Shown: positions 42,782-50,850 of the stretch, one piece after another
Layout of the letters: every line of letters starts with the position of its first letter
Numbering within the stretch: the first letter of the stretch is position 1
NCBI RefSeq assembly: GCF_905397285.1
Contig: NZ_CAJPUX010000002.1
Span: 124,001-188,000, forward strand
Reading direction: 5' to 3'
DNA from: Cupriavidus plantarum
GTDB lineage: Bacteria; Pseudomonadota; Gammaproteobacteria; Burkholderiales; Burkholderiaceae
Length of the DNA stretch: 64,000 nucleotides
The notes under the pieces: model-generated
What the model saw: only the letters and a program-made list of their open reading frames with translations
Database searches by the model: none
What the model was told of the DNA's origin: nothing
Made by a program: the position numbers and the translations under genes

Positions 42782-43534
42782 TTATGCGCGCGGCTGCAAC
42801 AACGGCAGCAACAACGGCTGGACGAGTGCGCCGAACAGCAGACCGAGCGCTGCCCACAAGACCGCCTGCATGCCGAACGCCGCAACCCGGAAGTGCCAGA
42901 GCAGCGAAGCGGAGAACGCGTCGGGCACCTCGTTGACCGCCGGCAGCAGCGCGCAGGCCGCACCGATGAGCACAAGATATAGCGCTCCGGCGGCCAGCGT
43001 GGCGTTCCATGGCCCCATGCGATGCACCAGACGGCGGGCCAGCAGAACGGCGGCGACCAGCGCGGCCAGCGACAGCGCGATCATCGTGAAGAACAGCGCG
43101 GTACGGCTGCCGATCGTCGAGGGGTCGCCGATCGACGGTGGGTTTGGCGGGTACTTGAGAAAGGGCACCAGCACGATGGCGATGAAGGCGAGCATCGCCA
43201 TGGTCGCCGACAGCGCGCGTGGCCCCATCCGCACGCTCACGCCGAGGCGTCCGTACGCATAGGCGAACACGAGCGAGAACAGGCCGCCGACGGCGGTACC
43301 GAATACGGCCAGCCCGACAAAGAGCCCGAGCCCCGCCTGCACCTGGCGGCTGACGAGCTCCGGCATCTCGTGCTGGTGGCTAACGCCCATGGCGAACTCC
43401 GTCCGCGCTTTGCTCTCTTCATAGGCGATGGCGCCTTCCACCTGCGGTTCGCCGAAGACCTTCGCGAACGCGAAGACCAGCAGGCACGACAGAAATCCCG
43501 CGGCCATGCCGCGTATCAACAGACTCCGGACCAT
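42782..43534 (-). CDS. cbtA: CbtA, predicted cobalt transporter subunit
   Basis: About 250 residues, five to six membrane segments. MVRSLLIRGMAAGFLSCLL opens the first helix; the family markers GVSHQHEMPELVSRQVQAGLGLF, with the His-x-His cluster, and FLKYPPNPPSIGDPSTIGSR are present. CbtA occurs with CbtB in B12-regulated gene pairs and is thought to bring in cobalt. ATG 43534 follows the cbtB stop by 13 bp. Confidence 0.92.
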   Translation of the reverse strand: MVRSLLIRGMAAGFLSCLLVFAFAKVFGEPQVEGAIAYEESKARTEFAMGVSHQHEMPELVSRQVQAGLGLFVGLAVFGTAVGGLFSLVFAYAYGRLGVSVRMGPRALSATMAMLAFIAIVLVPFLKYPPNPPSIGDPSTIGSRTALFFTMIALSLAALVAAVLLARRLVHRMGPWNATLAAGALYLVLIGAACALLPAVNEVPDAFSASLLWHFRVAAFGMQAVLWAALGLLFGALVQPLLLPLLQPRA

Positions 43535-43547
43535 ATGGGCGCCCCGT

Positions 43548-43790
43548 TCAGTGGCAGGGAAAGCCGAGCAGATGGCGACCGTCGTGGACGAACTCGTGTA
43601 CGTACATCGTGTTGAAGATCGCCGCGGCGCCTTCTTCCACACCGACGAAATAGATCGCGAGCAGCAGCAGGATGCTGCCAAAAATCGCCCAGGGCAGCAG
43701 TTCGCGGACGGGAATCGAGACGGGCTCGAACGCGGGGGCGAGGGTGGGCGATGCAAGGGTGTGCGATGCAAGCGTGGCGCTGGCGGGCAT
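43548..43790 (-). CDS. cbtB: CbtB, small His-tailed cobalt transporter subunit
   Basis: 80 residues with a single membrane helix (LPWAIFGSILLLLAIYFVGV) and a histidine-rich C-terminus (VHEFVHDGRHLLGFPCH), the CbtB signature thought to bind Co(II). AGGAG precedes ATG 43790. It is the first gene after the cobalamin riboswitch. Confidence 0.93.
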   Translation of the reverse strand: MPASATLASHTLASPTLAPAFEPVSIPVRELLPWAIFGSILLLLAIYFVGVEEGAAAIFNTMYVHEFVHDGRHLLGFPCH

Positions 43791-43814
43791 GGAGGCTCCT
43801 TGTGGAATGACGCG

Positions 43815-43945
43815 TTCCGTGATGGATGGCAGGGCTCCGATGGAAGGTCTGACTCCCCGCGCCGTGGCATGACCGCCGGCATGGGATACAGTGGCGCGAC
43901 CGTGCCGGGATCTCACCGGCTTCCTCGCATCGAAATCGGATGCCA
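43815..43945 (-). ncRNA. Cobalamin riboswitch
   Basis: On the minus strand, 25 to 155 nt before the cbtB start, the leader shows the conserved core GGAAGCCGGTGAGATCCCGG, then CACGGTCGCGCCACTGTA, covering 43889-43925. The B12-box-like GGGGAGTCAGACC follows at 43858-43846. These match the class-I cobalamin riboswitch consensus (GAA..CCGGTGnnAnTCCGG, CGCCACTGT, and the downstream box). A hairpin-forming GGAACGCG/CGCGTTCC-type stretch near 43808-43817 could be part of the expression platform. Cobalamin binding would lower expression of cbtBA and perhaps of the genes after it. Confidence 0.9.
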
Positions 43946-43954
43946 TTGTAGAGC

Positions 43955-44413
43955 ATGACCGTTCAACTGACCCTGCTATGCCAGCCTGCCGCCGCATCGT
44001 TGCGCGCGGGCGTCTTCCCTTCCGCCATCGATGCACAGGTCGATGGGCGCGACGAGCCCGCGCTGCGGGACGTGGATTACGGCCGCTGGGCAGGACGGTC
44101 GCTGAAGGCGGTCGCCGATACCGAACCCGATGCCTTCGCAAGCTGGCTTGCCGATCCGGACTTCGACGGACACGGCGGCGAGTCGCTGAGCGCGTTGCGC
44201 GCGCGCGTCGCGCAATGGCTCATGGAAAGCGACTGGCGGGAGGGCGGCGGCCGGAAGGTCCAGACCTTGGCGGTCGTACCCGCCAACGTGGTCAAGGCCT
44301 GCGTGCTCCACGTGCTGGACGCCCCGTCAACGGCGTTCCGGCATCTCGATATCGCGCCGGCATCGAAGACCGTGCTGTCGATGCGGCAGGGCCACTGGCG
44401 CCTGCAGCTATGA
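43955..44413 (+). CDS. Degenerate histidine-phosphatase-family protein
   Basis: About 152 residues. The region DVDYGRWAGRSLKAVADTEP and GGESLSALRARVAQWL match CobC/PGAM-type phosphatases, but the N-terminal R-H-G is replaced (LLCQPAAAS) and the second catalytic His segment reads VVPANVVKA. Both phospho-accepting residues are therefore missing. Related proteins occur beside cbtAB in other proteobacteria. It is divergent from the riboswitch and cbtB, and its 3' end overlaps the ClC gene by 6 bp. Function may be structural or regulatory. Confidence 0.8.
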   Translation: MTVQLTLLCQPAAASLRAGVFPSAIDAQVDGRDEPALRDVDYGRWAGRSLKAVADTEPDAFASWLADPDFDGHGGESLSALRARVAQWLMESDWREGGGRKVQTLAVVPANVVKACVLHVLDAPSTAFRHLDIAPASKTVLSMRQGHWRLQL

Positions 44414-45727
44414 CGATCGCGGGGACAGGCGCTGTTCCCACAGCCGGCTGGCCGTCACGGACCCGGCCACGGCAAGGATCATCGGCAGCAGGAAGTTGTG
44501 ATTGACCTGCGTGAACTCCGCCACGAGGACCACAGCGGTGAGCGGCATGCGCTGGGACGTGGCGAGGAAGGCCGCGGCACCGACGAGCGCGAACGCGCCG
44601 AGCGGCACGCCGGGCCATGCCATGGACCACAGTCCGCCCAGTATGATTGCCATCAGCGCACCGTTCGCCAGCGCCGGGGTCAGCAGGCCGCCGCTGGCGC
44701 CCGCGCGAAGGCTGCCGGCCGTGACCAGTACCTTGAGCACGAGCAGCGTCGCGGCCAGGCCGATGGCGACGGAACTGTCGAACGCAAGCTGTGCGGCGCC
44801 CTTGCCGTTGCCGAGCAGTTGCGGGTAATACATCGCCAGCGCCCCAAGGATCGTGAAATTGATGAATGCGTAGACGGGCAACTGCCAGCCTCGCGCCGCG
44901 CGATTGCGGGCCGCGTTGGTCAACTGGATGAACGCATGGCCGGCGAGTCCGAACAGCGGTCCGCAGACGAGCGCCCAGACGATGAGGCTCGCGGTGGGCA
45001 GGAACGTCGGCACGGCGTACTGGATTTCCGCGCCGAGGCCGAGCCAGGCCACGCCCGCGGCGATCGCGGAGGTCGCCATCGCCAGGCATGCGGCCTGCCA
45101 GTTGAACGTGACCAGCAGCACTTCCATCGTGAACACGGCGCCACCCAGCGGCACGTTGTAGACGGCCGCGAGACCTGCGCCCGCGCCGCATGCCACGATC
45201 ATCCGCCGCTGCTCTGATGTGAGACCCGTGCGGGCGGACAGCCAGCTCGCGAACAGCGCGCCGATCTCGCGCGGCGCGACCTCGCGGCCGAGCGGCGAGC
45301 CCATGGCTACGGTGACGATCTGCAACAGCGCATGCGCGATGGTCGTGCCTGGCGGCATCGGCCTGGCATCGGAGTCCACGGTCTGCTTGACGCTCACGAG
45401 CGCGCGGCCGAACCGATAGACGGCCCACCAGCCGAACCCCGCCACGAGGCCGCACAGCATCAGCACGGCCAGCCGCCGCTGCGCCGATGCCTGCGTCACG
45501 CCGACCAGAAAGCTCTCGGTGCCAATCGTGAAATCGAGACTGTAGCCATACGCCACGTGCTGGATCTTGTGCAGCAGCAATGCCAGCACCATGCCACCCA
45601 GCCCTGCGCCAACGCCCGTCAGGATGGCCGCGATACCGAGCCGCATCGAGAAGCGCGGCGCGATCGCGGCGCCGGCGGGGCGAGGGTTGTCGGTGGCGGC
45701 AAGCGGGGCGGTGTCGGAAGGCTTCAT
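44408..45727 (-). CDS. ClC-family chloride channel/transporter
   Basis: About 439 residues, about 11 hydrophobic segments. The gating-glutamate region reads GSPLGREVAPREIGALFASW, where ClC proteins have G-R-E-G-P; the Glu is kept. The typical GSGIP selectivity motif is not evident upstream (ARPMPPGTTIA instead). Other ClC features, GAGAGLAAVYNVPLGGAVFTMEVL and GASGGLLTPALANGALM, are present. Divergent branch, so the transported anion (Cl-, NO3- or F-) is open. ATG 45727 is favoured over 45769. Confidence 0.88.
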   Translation of the reverse strand: MKPSDTAPLAATDNPRPAGAAIAPRFSMRLGIAAILTGVGAGLGGMVLALLLHKIQHVAYGYSLDFTIGTESFLVGVTQASAQRRLAVLMLCGLVAGFGWWAVYRFGRALVSVKQTVDSDARPMPPGTTIAHALLQIVTVAMGSPLGREVAPREIGALFASWLSARTGLTSEQRRMIVACGAGAGLAAVYNVPLGGAVFTMEVLLVTFNWQAACLAMATSAIAAGVAWLGLGAEIQYAVPTFLPTASLIVWALVCGPLFGLAGHAFIQLTNAARNRAARGWQLPVYAFINFTILGALAMYYPQLLGNGKGAAQLAFDSSVAIGLAATLLVLKVLVTAGSLRAGASGGLLTPALANGALMAIILGGLWSMAWPGVPLGAFALVGAAAFLATSQRMPLTAVVLVAEFTQVNHNFLLPMILAVAGSVTASRLWEQRLSPRSS

Positions 45728-45802
45728 GCGAACGGTATGCAAAACGGAAGGCGCCCCGCATGTTGCCATACGGTGCGCGGGAAGGTCATCGTAAGCCGCA
45801 GG

Positions 45803-46348
45803 TCAGCGCGCGCTCAGCTTGACGCCGGGGAAATCCACCGGCACGTCGAAGGCGACGTTGATGTAGTTGGTGAAGAGGTTCAGTGCGACGTGGGCGACGA
45901 TCTCGACCACTTCCTCATCGCTGAAGCCCGCGGCGCGGACTGCCGCGACGTCGGCCTCTCCGATCTGTCCACGCTGTTCGACGATCTTGAGCGCGAAGGT
46001 CAGTGCCGCGGCCGTCTTCGGGTCCTCCGAGCGTCCGCCCTGCGCGGCGGCCATGTCGGCGGACGTGGCGCCGGCCTTGCGGCCCAGCGCCGTGTGCGCG
46101 GCCAGGCAGTATTCGCAACGGTTGCGATCGGCGATCGCCACGGCGATCTTCTCGCCGAGCTGCGCCGGGATGACGCCGCCGCCGAGCGCGCCGAACGCGC
46201 CCCACATCGACTTGAGCGCGGCGGGCGAGTTGGCCACGGCGCGGAACATGTTGGGCGTGGTGCCAAAGGCGCCGTGAATCTGGCCGAGGGTCTCGATGCT
46301 GCCGGCGGGAGCGGTCTGTGCGTCGAGCAAGGGGGTGCGTGCGGTCAT
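45803..46348 (-). CDS. AhpD-like carboxymuconolactone decarboxylase family protein
   Basis: 181 residues. GEKIAVAIADRNRCEYCLAAHTALGRKAGAT contains the AhpD C-x-x-C plus His arrangement (CEYCLAAH), so a thiol-based alkyl-hydroperoxidase-like activity is plausible. The second half, NLFTNYINVAFDVPVDFP, is typical of the family. It diverges from an AraC-type regulator with nested inverted repeats between them. Confidence 0.9.
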   Translation of the reverse strand: MTARTPLLDAQTAPAGSIETLGQIHGAFGTTPNMFRAVANSPAALKSMWGAFGALGGGVIPAQLGEKIAVAIADRNRCEYCLAAHTALGRKAGATSADMAAAQGGRSEDPKTAAALTFALKIVEQRGQIGEADVAAVRAAGFSDEEVVEIVAHVALNLFTNYINVAFDVPVDFPGVKLSAR

Positions 46349-46412
46349 GATGGTTTCCTCTCATTCGGTGTGGGGGACAGCGGCGCCGTCCCTGGAAACC
46401 AGTATGCGTGTC

Positions 46413-46452
46413 CGGATTGTACGTTAGGATACAATCCGTCTAACCAACGTAC
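46413..46452. promoter_or_regulatory. Nested inverted repeats between ahpD-like and araC-like genes
   Basis: CGGATTGT (46413-46420) and ACAATCCG (46431-46438) form perfect 8-bp arms. An overlapping pair, GTACGTT (46419-46425) and AACGTAC (46446-46452), shares the same stretch. The site lies 65 bp from one start and 47 bp from the other, fitting joint control. Confidence 0.6.
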
Positions 46453-46498
46453 CATTTCGTCCAGCCCTCCCGCTTCCCATTTCCAATTTCCCATTCAC

Positions 46499-47407
46499 AT
46501 GGCCGCCTCCCCGCCCGCCGTTACCGCTCAGGACCGCCTGTCCGCCGTGCTCGAGAGATTTCGCGTGCGCGCGCACCTGTTCTTCAACGGCGCCCTTTGC
46601 GGCGTGACGACGTTCGACGAGAAGGGCCGCGGCTTTCTGCACGTGATGCGAGAAGGGGAGATGGAGATCACGCACAGCACGCCGGGCCTGCCGCGCCGCC
46701 TGCGTGTCACCGAGCCGACGCTGCTGTTCTATCCGCGCCATGCGGTGCATCGCTTCCACAATCCGCCGGCCGAAGGTTCCCAGTTCACCTGCGCGACGCT
46801 CGAATTCGCCGGCGGCGCGATGAATCCGATCGCGCGCGCGTTGCCGCCGCTGATCGCATTGCCGCTGGCCCGCGTGCAGGGCCTATCGCCCGCGCTGAGT
46901 CTGCTGTTCGCGGAGACCGAGCAGGTGCGGTGCGGCCAGCGGCTGCTGGCGGACCGGCTGTTCGAAGTCGTGCTGATTCAACTGTTGCGCTGGCTGCTCG
47001 ATCATCCCGAGGAAGCCAGCGTGAAGGCCGGACTCAAACCGGGCCTGATCACGGGCCTGTCCGACCCGCGCCTGGCGCGCGCGCTGATCGCGATGCACGA
47101 GGCGCCGGGCGACACGTGGAATCTTGAGCGGATGGCGCAATGCGCGGGGATGTCGCGCAGCGCGTTTGCCGCGGCGTTCCGCGAGATAGTCGGCCAGACG
47201 CCGGCCGACTATCTCGCGGCCTGGCGCGTGAGCCTCGCGCAGGCGCGGCTGCGCGAGGGCACGCCGGTCAAGCTCCTGGCCGACGAGCTCGGCTACGCGA
47301 ACCCCTCGGCGTTGTCGCGCGCGTTTCAGGCCAGGGTCGGTCTATCGCCCCGCGAATGGCTGCGGGGCGAAACGGCAAGCGACGCCGAAACACGCGACGA
47401 ACGCTAG
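46499..47407 (+). CDS. AraC-family regulator with cupin sensor
   Basis: About 302 residues. An N-terminal AraC-type cupin (HLFFNGALCGVTTFDEKGRG; FYPRHAVHRFHNPP) precedes two helix-turn-helix units (WNLERMAQCAGMSRSAFAAAFREIVG and PVKLLADELGYANPSALSRAFQARVG). RVSLAQARL joins them. ATG 46499 is the start; a long upstream frame is open but lies antisense to the ClC and AhpD-like genes. Likely activator of the divergent AhpD-like gene. Confidence 0.92.
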   Translation: MAASPPAVTAQDRLSAVLERFRVRAHLFFNGALCGVTTFDEKGRGFLHVMREGEMEITHSTPGLPRRLRVTEPTLLFYPRHAVHRFHNPPAEGSQFTCATLEFAGGAMNPIARALPPLIALPLARVQGLSPALSLLFAETEQVRCGQRLLADRLFEVVLIQLLRWLLDHPEEASVKAGLKPGLITGLSDPRLARALIAMHEAPGDTWNLERMAQCAGMSRSAFAAAFREIVGQTPADYLAAWRVSLAQARLREGTPVKLLADELGYANPSALSRAFQARVGLSPREWLRGETASDAETRDER

Positions 47408-47471
47408 CGGCCCGTCAGGCTCGAGCGGCAGCCCCAACCCGAGACCACTAACCCGAGACCCCGCCACGAGC

Positions 47472-47999
47472 TTACGCCGCAACGCGCGTCGTACCGTCGT
47501 AGCCCGAGATCAGGCGGACCGGCTGACCGGGATAGAACTGGCCCGCCGATGCCGGCTGCGTGATGGACTGCATGCGGCCGTCGTGCGTGCGCACCGTGAT
47601 TTCCAGCCCCTGCGTGCGTTCGACGTGCGACTGGATCGCGTTGCCCGCCAGCGCGCCGCCGAGACCGCCCGCCACGCCGGCGAGCAGCGAGCCGTGGCCA
47701 TGGCCGATGGCGCTGCCAGCCACCGCGCCGAGCAGGCCGCCGCCGAGCGTGCCGAACAGGCTCGACGCCTGCGAGCTGTTGTCGATCAGCACCGGGCGGA
47801 CGGATTCGACGCGCGCGGTTTGCACATAGTCGGCGCGTTGCACCTGCGAGGCCGAATAGATCGGCTCCTGCGGATTGAGACTGGCGCAGCCCGTGACGGC
47901 GAAGGTCGACGCAACGACTGCGCCGATGAGCGTCATAGTACGAACCGCACGGCGGGTGGTGGAGGTAGCAGTGCGGGTGGTGACATTGGTGGTGTTCAT
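47472..47999 (-). CDS. Glycine-zipper outer-membrane lipoprotein (17-kDa antigen/SlyB-like)
   Basis: About 175 residues. A signal peptide with lipobox VTGC is followed by the glycine-zipper region (LFGTLGGGLLGAVAGSAIG; SLLAGVAGGLGGALAGNAIQ), then a small C-terminal domain (GLEITVRTHDGRMQSITQPA; FYPGQPVRLISG). It probably stabilises the envelope. AGGGG precedes ATG 47999, which is preferred over an upstream start at 48047. Confidence 0.9.
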   Translation of the reverse strand: MNTTNVTTRTATSTTRRAVRTMTLIGAVVASTFAVTGCASLNPQEPIYSASQVQRADYVQTARVESVRPVLIDNSSQASSLFGTLGGGLLGAVAGSAIGHGHGSLLAGVAGGLGGALAGNAIQSHVERTQGLEITVRTHDGRMQSITQPASAGQFYPGQPVRLISGYDGTTRVAA

Positions 48000-48015
48000 C
48001 TTGTTTCCCCTGCAA

Positions 48016-48048
48016 GTTGGTTGAGAACAAGCGTTGGTTGAGAACAAG
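48016..48048. repeat. 17-bp direct repeat upstream of the lipoprotein gene
   Basis: GTTGGTTGAGAACAAG occurs at 48016-48031 and again at 48033-48048. The period of 17 bp and its place just before the lipoprotein start suggest a duplicated leader or regulator site. Confidence 0.75.
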
Positions 48049-48189
48049 ATTACGTACCGAGAATGAGCCGAAAATGAGGAGCGTCAGCAGCACTCCGGGC
48101 GAAATGACAAAAACAGGTGAAGTGGCGTTAAAGTTGTTCGGCCCTGTAACCGTTATCCGGGTGTCAATCACGCTTCCTCTCGTCCGCAC

Positions 48190-49002
48190 ATGGCTACTTC
48201 CTCTTCGCTCGGATCGCTGGCAGGCCTCAATCTCGACACGCTGATGTCCAACATTCAGCGTCAGCAGAGCGGTCGCCTCGACAACCTCGCGCAGCAGGAG
48301 AAGTCATACACGGCCAAGCTGTCCGGCTACGGGAAGGTGGTCAACGCGCTGACTGGCCTCAAGTCGGCGTCTGCGGGCCTCGCCAAGGCCGGCCTGTTCG
48401 ATCCGGTCGGCGACGATCCGGCGACGGCCAAGCCGGACGCGGCCGGGATCAAGGCGGCGGTGAAGTCGTTCATCGATTCGTACAACGCGACCCAGAAAGT
48501 CGTGACGGGCCTCGGTACCTACGACAAGGATGCGAAGACGGGTGCGGCGCTGTTCGGCGACAAGGCGCTGAGCGACGTGCAGTCGCAACTGCGAAAGGCC
48601 TTCGACAATCTGCCGGGCGGCTCCCTCGCGGATATGGGCCTGTCGTTCGACAAGGACGGCGCGCTCCAGCTAGACGAGACGAAGCTCGACGACGCGATTG
48701 CCAGCAATCCGAAGGGCGTGAAGCAGTTCTTCGTCGGCGATGACGGGACGTCGGGCCTCAACGGCCGCATGGCTGCGCTCACGACCGCGCTGACGGGCAA
48801 GGATAGCCCGCTTGCTCAGGCCTCCAGCGAGGCGAGCGACATGCTCGCGCTGCTCGGCCGCAGCCAGGACGACGAAGCCGACCGCGTGACCGCGCTGATG
48901 GCGGGCTATCGGGCGCAGTTCCAGCGGCTGAGCCTGCTCTATAGCGACATGGGCGTCGCCAGCGCCTTCATGTCGGATCAGCTGGCGGTGCTGAAGGGTT
49001 AG
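48190..49002 (+). CDS. Short FliD-like (flagellar hook-associated 2) protein
   Basis: 270 residues. The N-terminus (SSLGSLAGLNLDTLMSNIQRQQSGRLDNL) resembles the FliD coiled-coil start, and the rest matches the FliD C-terminal region (AAVKSFIDSYNATQKVV; FDNLPGGSLADMGLSFDKDG; QLDETKLDDAI; MSDQLAVLKG). FliD proteins are normally 430-480 residues; the central domains are missing here. No other flagellar gene is close. It is either a minimal capping-like protein of unknown role or an old deletion product that kept its frame. Confidence 0.75.
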   Translation: MATSSSLGSLAGLNLDTLMSNIQRQQSGRLDNLAQQEKSYTAKLSGYGKVVNALTGLKSASAGLAKAGLFDPVGDDPATAKPDAAGIKAAVKSFIDSYNATQKVVTGLGTYDKDAKTGAALFGDKALSDVQSQLRKAFDNLPGGSLADMGLSFDKDGALQLDETKLDDAIASNPKGVKQFFVGDDGTSGLNGRMAALTTALTGKDSPLAQASSEASDMLALLGRSQDDEADRVTALMAGYRAQFQRLSLLYSDMGVASAFMSDQLAVLKG

Positions 49003-49930
49003 AGACAGGCGTTGCGGACGCAGGGGCCGGTTTGACGATGGCCTGCGTCAGCAGGGCCGTGACCCAGTCCATGAACGCCCGCACGCGCAACGGCAGGTTG
49101 CGCCGCTGTGCGTAGAGCAGCGCCACCGGCATCGGCGGCGGCAGGAATGTGGGCAGGATCTCTACGAGTTTGCCCGCCGCGATGAGGCCGCGCATCGTAT
49201 GCGCGGGCGCCTGCACGATGCCGAGCCCGGCCAATGCCGCGGCCTCGTACGACTGGCCGTTATTGACCGTCACCGCGCCTTGCATCGGCAAGGCTTTTGC
49301 CTCGCCGTCTTCCACGTACTCGAACCCCGCGGCGCGCTGGCCGAAGGTGCCCACGAAATGCACGAGCCGGTGCGTCCGGAGGTCCGCGAGCGTCAGCGGG
49401 GTACCGTATTGCCGGAGGTAGCCGGGGCTGGCGCAGTTCAGCAGCGGCAGCACGCCGAGTGGGCGGGCCACCAGGCTGCTGTCCTCGAGCGGGCCGACGC
49501 GAATCACGCAGTCGAACCCCTCGCGCACGATGTCCACCCGCCGGTCCGTGCCGCTGATCTCGATCTGCAGGTCCGGGTGGGCCGCAAGAAATTCCGGCAG
49601 GCGAGGCAGCACGGTCTGCTGCGCGAGGCCCGCCGGCATATCCACCCGCAATCGTCCTTTCAACGCGTGTTCGCCGCGCCGGAACATGCCGTGCAGTTCA
49701 TCCATGTCGTCGAGCAGATCGCGCGCGCGTTCGTAGAAGGCGTGGCCATCGGGTGTGAGCTGGACCTTGCGCGTGGTGCGGTGGAAGAGCTGAGTATCGA
49801 GCGACGCTTCGAGCCGCTGTACGGCCATCGACACCGCAGCCTTGGAGAGCTCGAGGCTGGCCGATGCCCGCGCGAACCCGCCGAGGTCGGCGACGCGCAG
49901 GAAGATGCGGAGGGTATCGAGGCTGTCCAT
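48968..49930 (-). CDS. LysR-family regulator, divergent to a short-chain dehydrogenase
   Basis: About 320 residues. MDSLDTLRIFLRVADLGGFARASASLELSKAAVSMAVQRLEASL is the helix-turn-helix of the CrgA-like LysR branch; the effector domain has EDSSLVARPLGVLPLLNCASPGYL. ATG 49930 is used (GTG 49936 possible). The 3' end overlaps the FliD-like gene by 35 bp. It diverges from an SDR gene, its likely target. Confidence 0.92.
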   Translation of the reverse strand: MDSLDTLRIFLRVADLGGFARASASLELSKAAVSMAVQRLEASLDTQLFHRTTRKVQLTPDGHAFYERARDLLDDMDELHGMFRRGEHALKGRLRVDMPAGLAQQTVLPRLPEFLAAHPDLQIEISGTDRRVDIVREGFDCVIRVGPLEDSSLVARPLGVLPLLNCASPGYLRQYGTPLTLADLRTHRLVHFVGTFGQRAAGFEYVEDGEAKALPMQGAVTVNNGQSYEAAALAGLGIVQAPAHTMRGLIAAGKLVEILPTFLPPPMPVALLYAQRRNLPLRVRAFMDWVTALLTQAIVKPAPASATPVSNPSAPPADPT

Positions 49931-50051
49931 GGCCACAATTGTTCACAGCTCGTGAACGTTGATATCGTTGGGACGTAGTTTATTCCTCGTTCGTGGCGCA
50001 ATAAAGTGGGATCCATGCATCGACGCCGATGCGACGACCAAGGAACCCGCC

Positions 50052-50843
50052 ATGACATCGACCACCACCGCCACCCTCACCCACGACAATCAAGCGCCTA
50101 TCGCCCTCATCACGGGCGGCAGCCGCGGCCTGGGCCGCAATGCGATCGAGCATCTCGCGCGGCAAGGCACCGACATTATCCTGACGTATCGCGGCAATCG
50201 CGCCGAAGCGGAAGCCGCCGTCGCCGCCGTGCAGGCGCAGGGCCGCCGCGCGGTCGCACTGCAGCTCGACGTAGGTGACAGCGCCACGTTCGATGCGTTT
50301 GCCGTGCAAGTAAAGTCAGTGCTTGCTGACTGGAAGCGCACGCATGTCGATTTCCTCGTCAACAACGCGGGCGTCGGCATCCATGCGCTGATCGAGGAAA
50401 CGACGGAGGCACAGTTCGACGAGCTGATGCGCGTCCATCTGAAGGCGCCTTACTTCCTGACGCAGAAGCTGCTGCCGCTGATCGGGGACGGCGGGCGCAT
50501 TCTGAATGTGTCGAGCGGTCTGGCCCGCTTTGCCATGCCCGGCTACGCCGCCTACGGCGCGATGAAGGGCGGGGTGGAAGTGCTCACTCGCTATATGGCC
50601 AAGGAACTGGGCGCACGGCAGATCAGCGTCAACTGCCTGGCCCCCGGAGCGATCGAGACCGACTTCGGCGGCGCGAGCGTTCGCGACAATCCGCAGGTGA
50701 ATGCGATGGTGGCGTCCGTCACCGCGCTGGGACGCCCCGGCCTGCCTGACGACATCGGCGGCGTCATCGCGGCGCTGCTTGCGCCCGGTACGAAGTGGAT
50801 CAACGCCCAGCGCATCGAAGCGTCGGGCGGCATGCTGGTCTGA
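50052..50843 (+). CDS. Short-chain dehydrogenase/reductase (FabG-like)
   Basis: About 263 residues. NAD(P) motif TGGSRGLGRN, NNAGVG, catalytic Ser in NVSSGLARF, and Y-x-x-x-K (YAAYGAMKGGVEVLTRYMAKEL). The C-terminal part ends RIEASGGMLV as in FabG-like enzymes. Substrate unknown. Divergent LysR gene at 48968-49930 probably controls it; a second LysR gene lies 7 bp downstream and converges. Confidence 0.92.
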   Translation: MTSTTTATLTHDNQAPIALITGGSRGLGRNAIEHLARQGTDIILTYRGNRAEAEAAVAAVQAQGRRAVALQLDVGDSATFDAFAVQVKSVLADWKRTHVDFLVNNAGVGIHALIEETTEAQFDELMRVHLKAPYFLTQKLLPLIGDGGRILNVSSGLARFAMPGYAAYGAMKGGVEVLTRYMAKELGARQISVNCLAPGAIETDFGGASVRDNPQVNAMVASVTALGRPGLPDDIGGVIAALLAPGTKWINAQRIEASGGMLV

Positions 50844-50850
50844 CTCCGCT

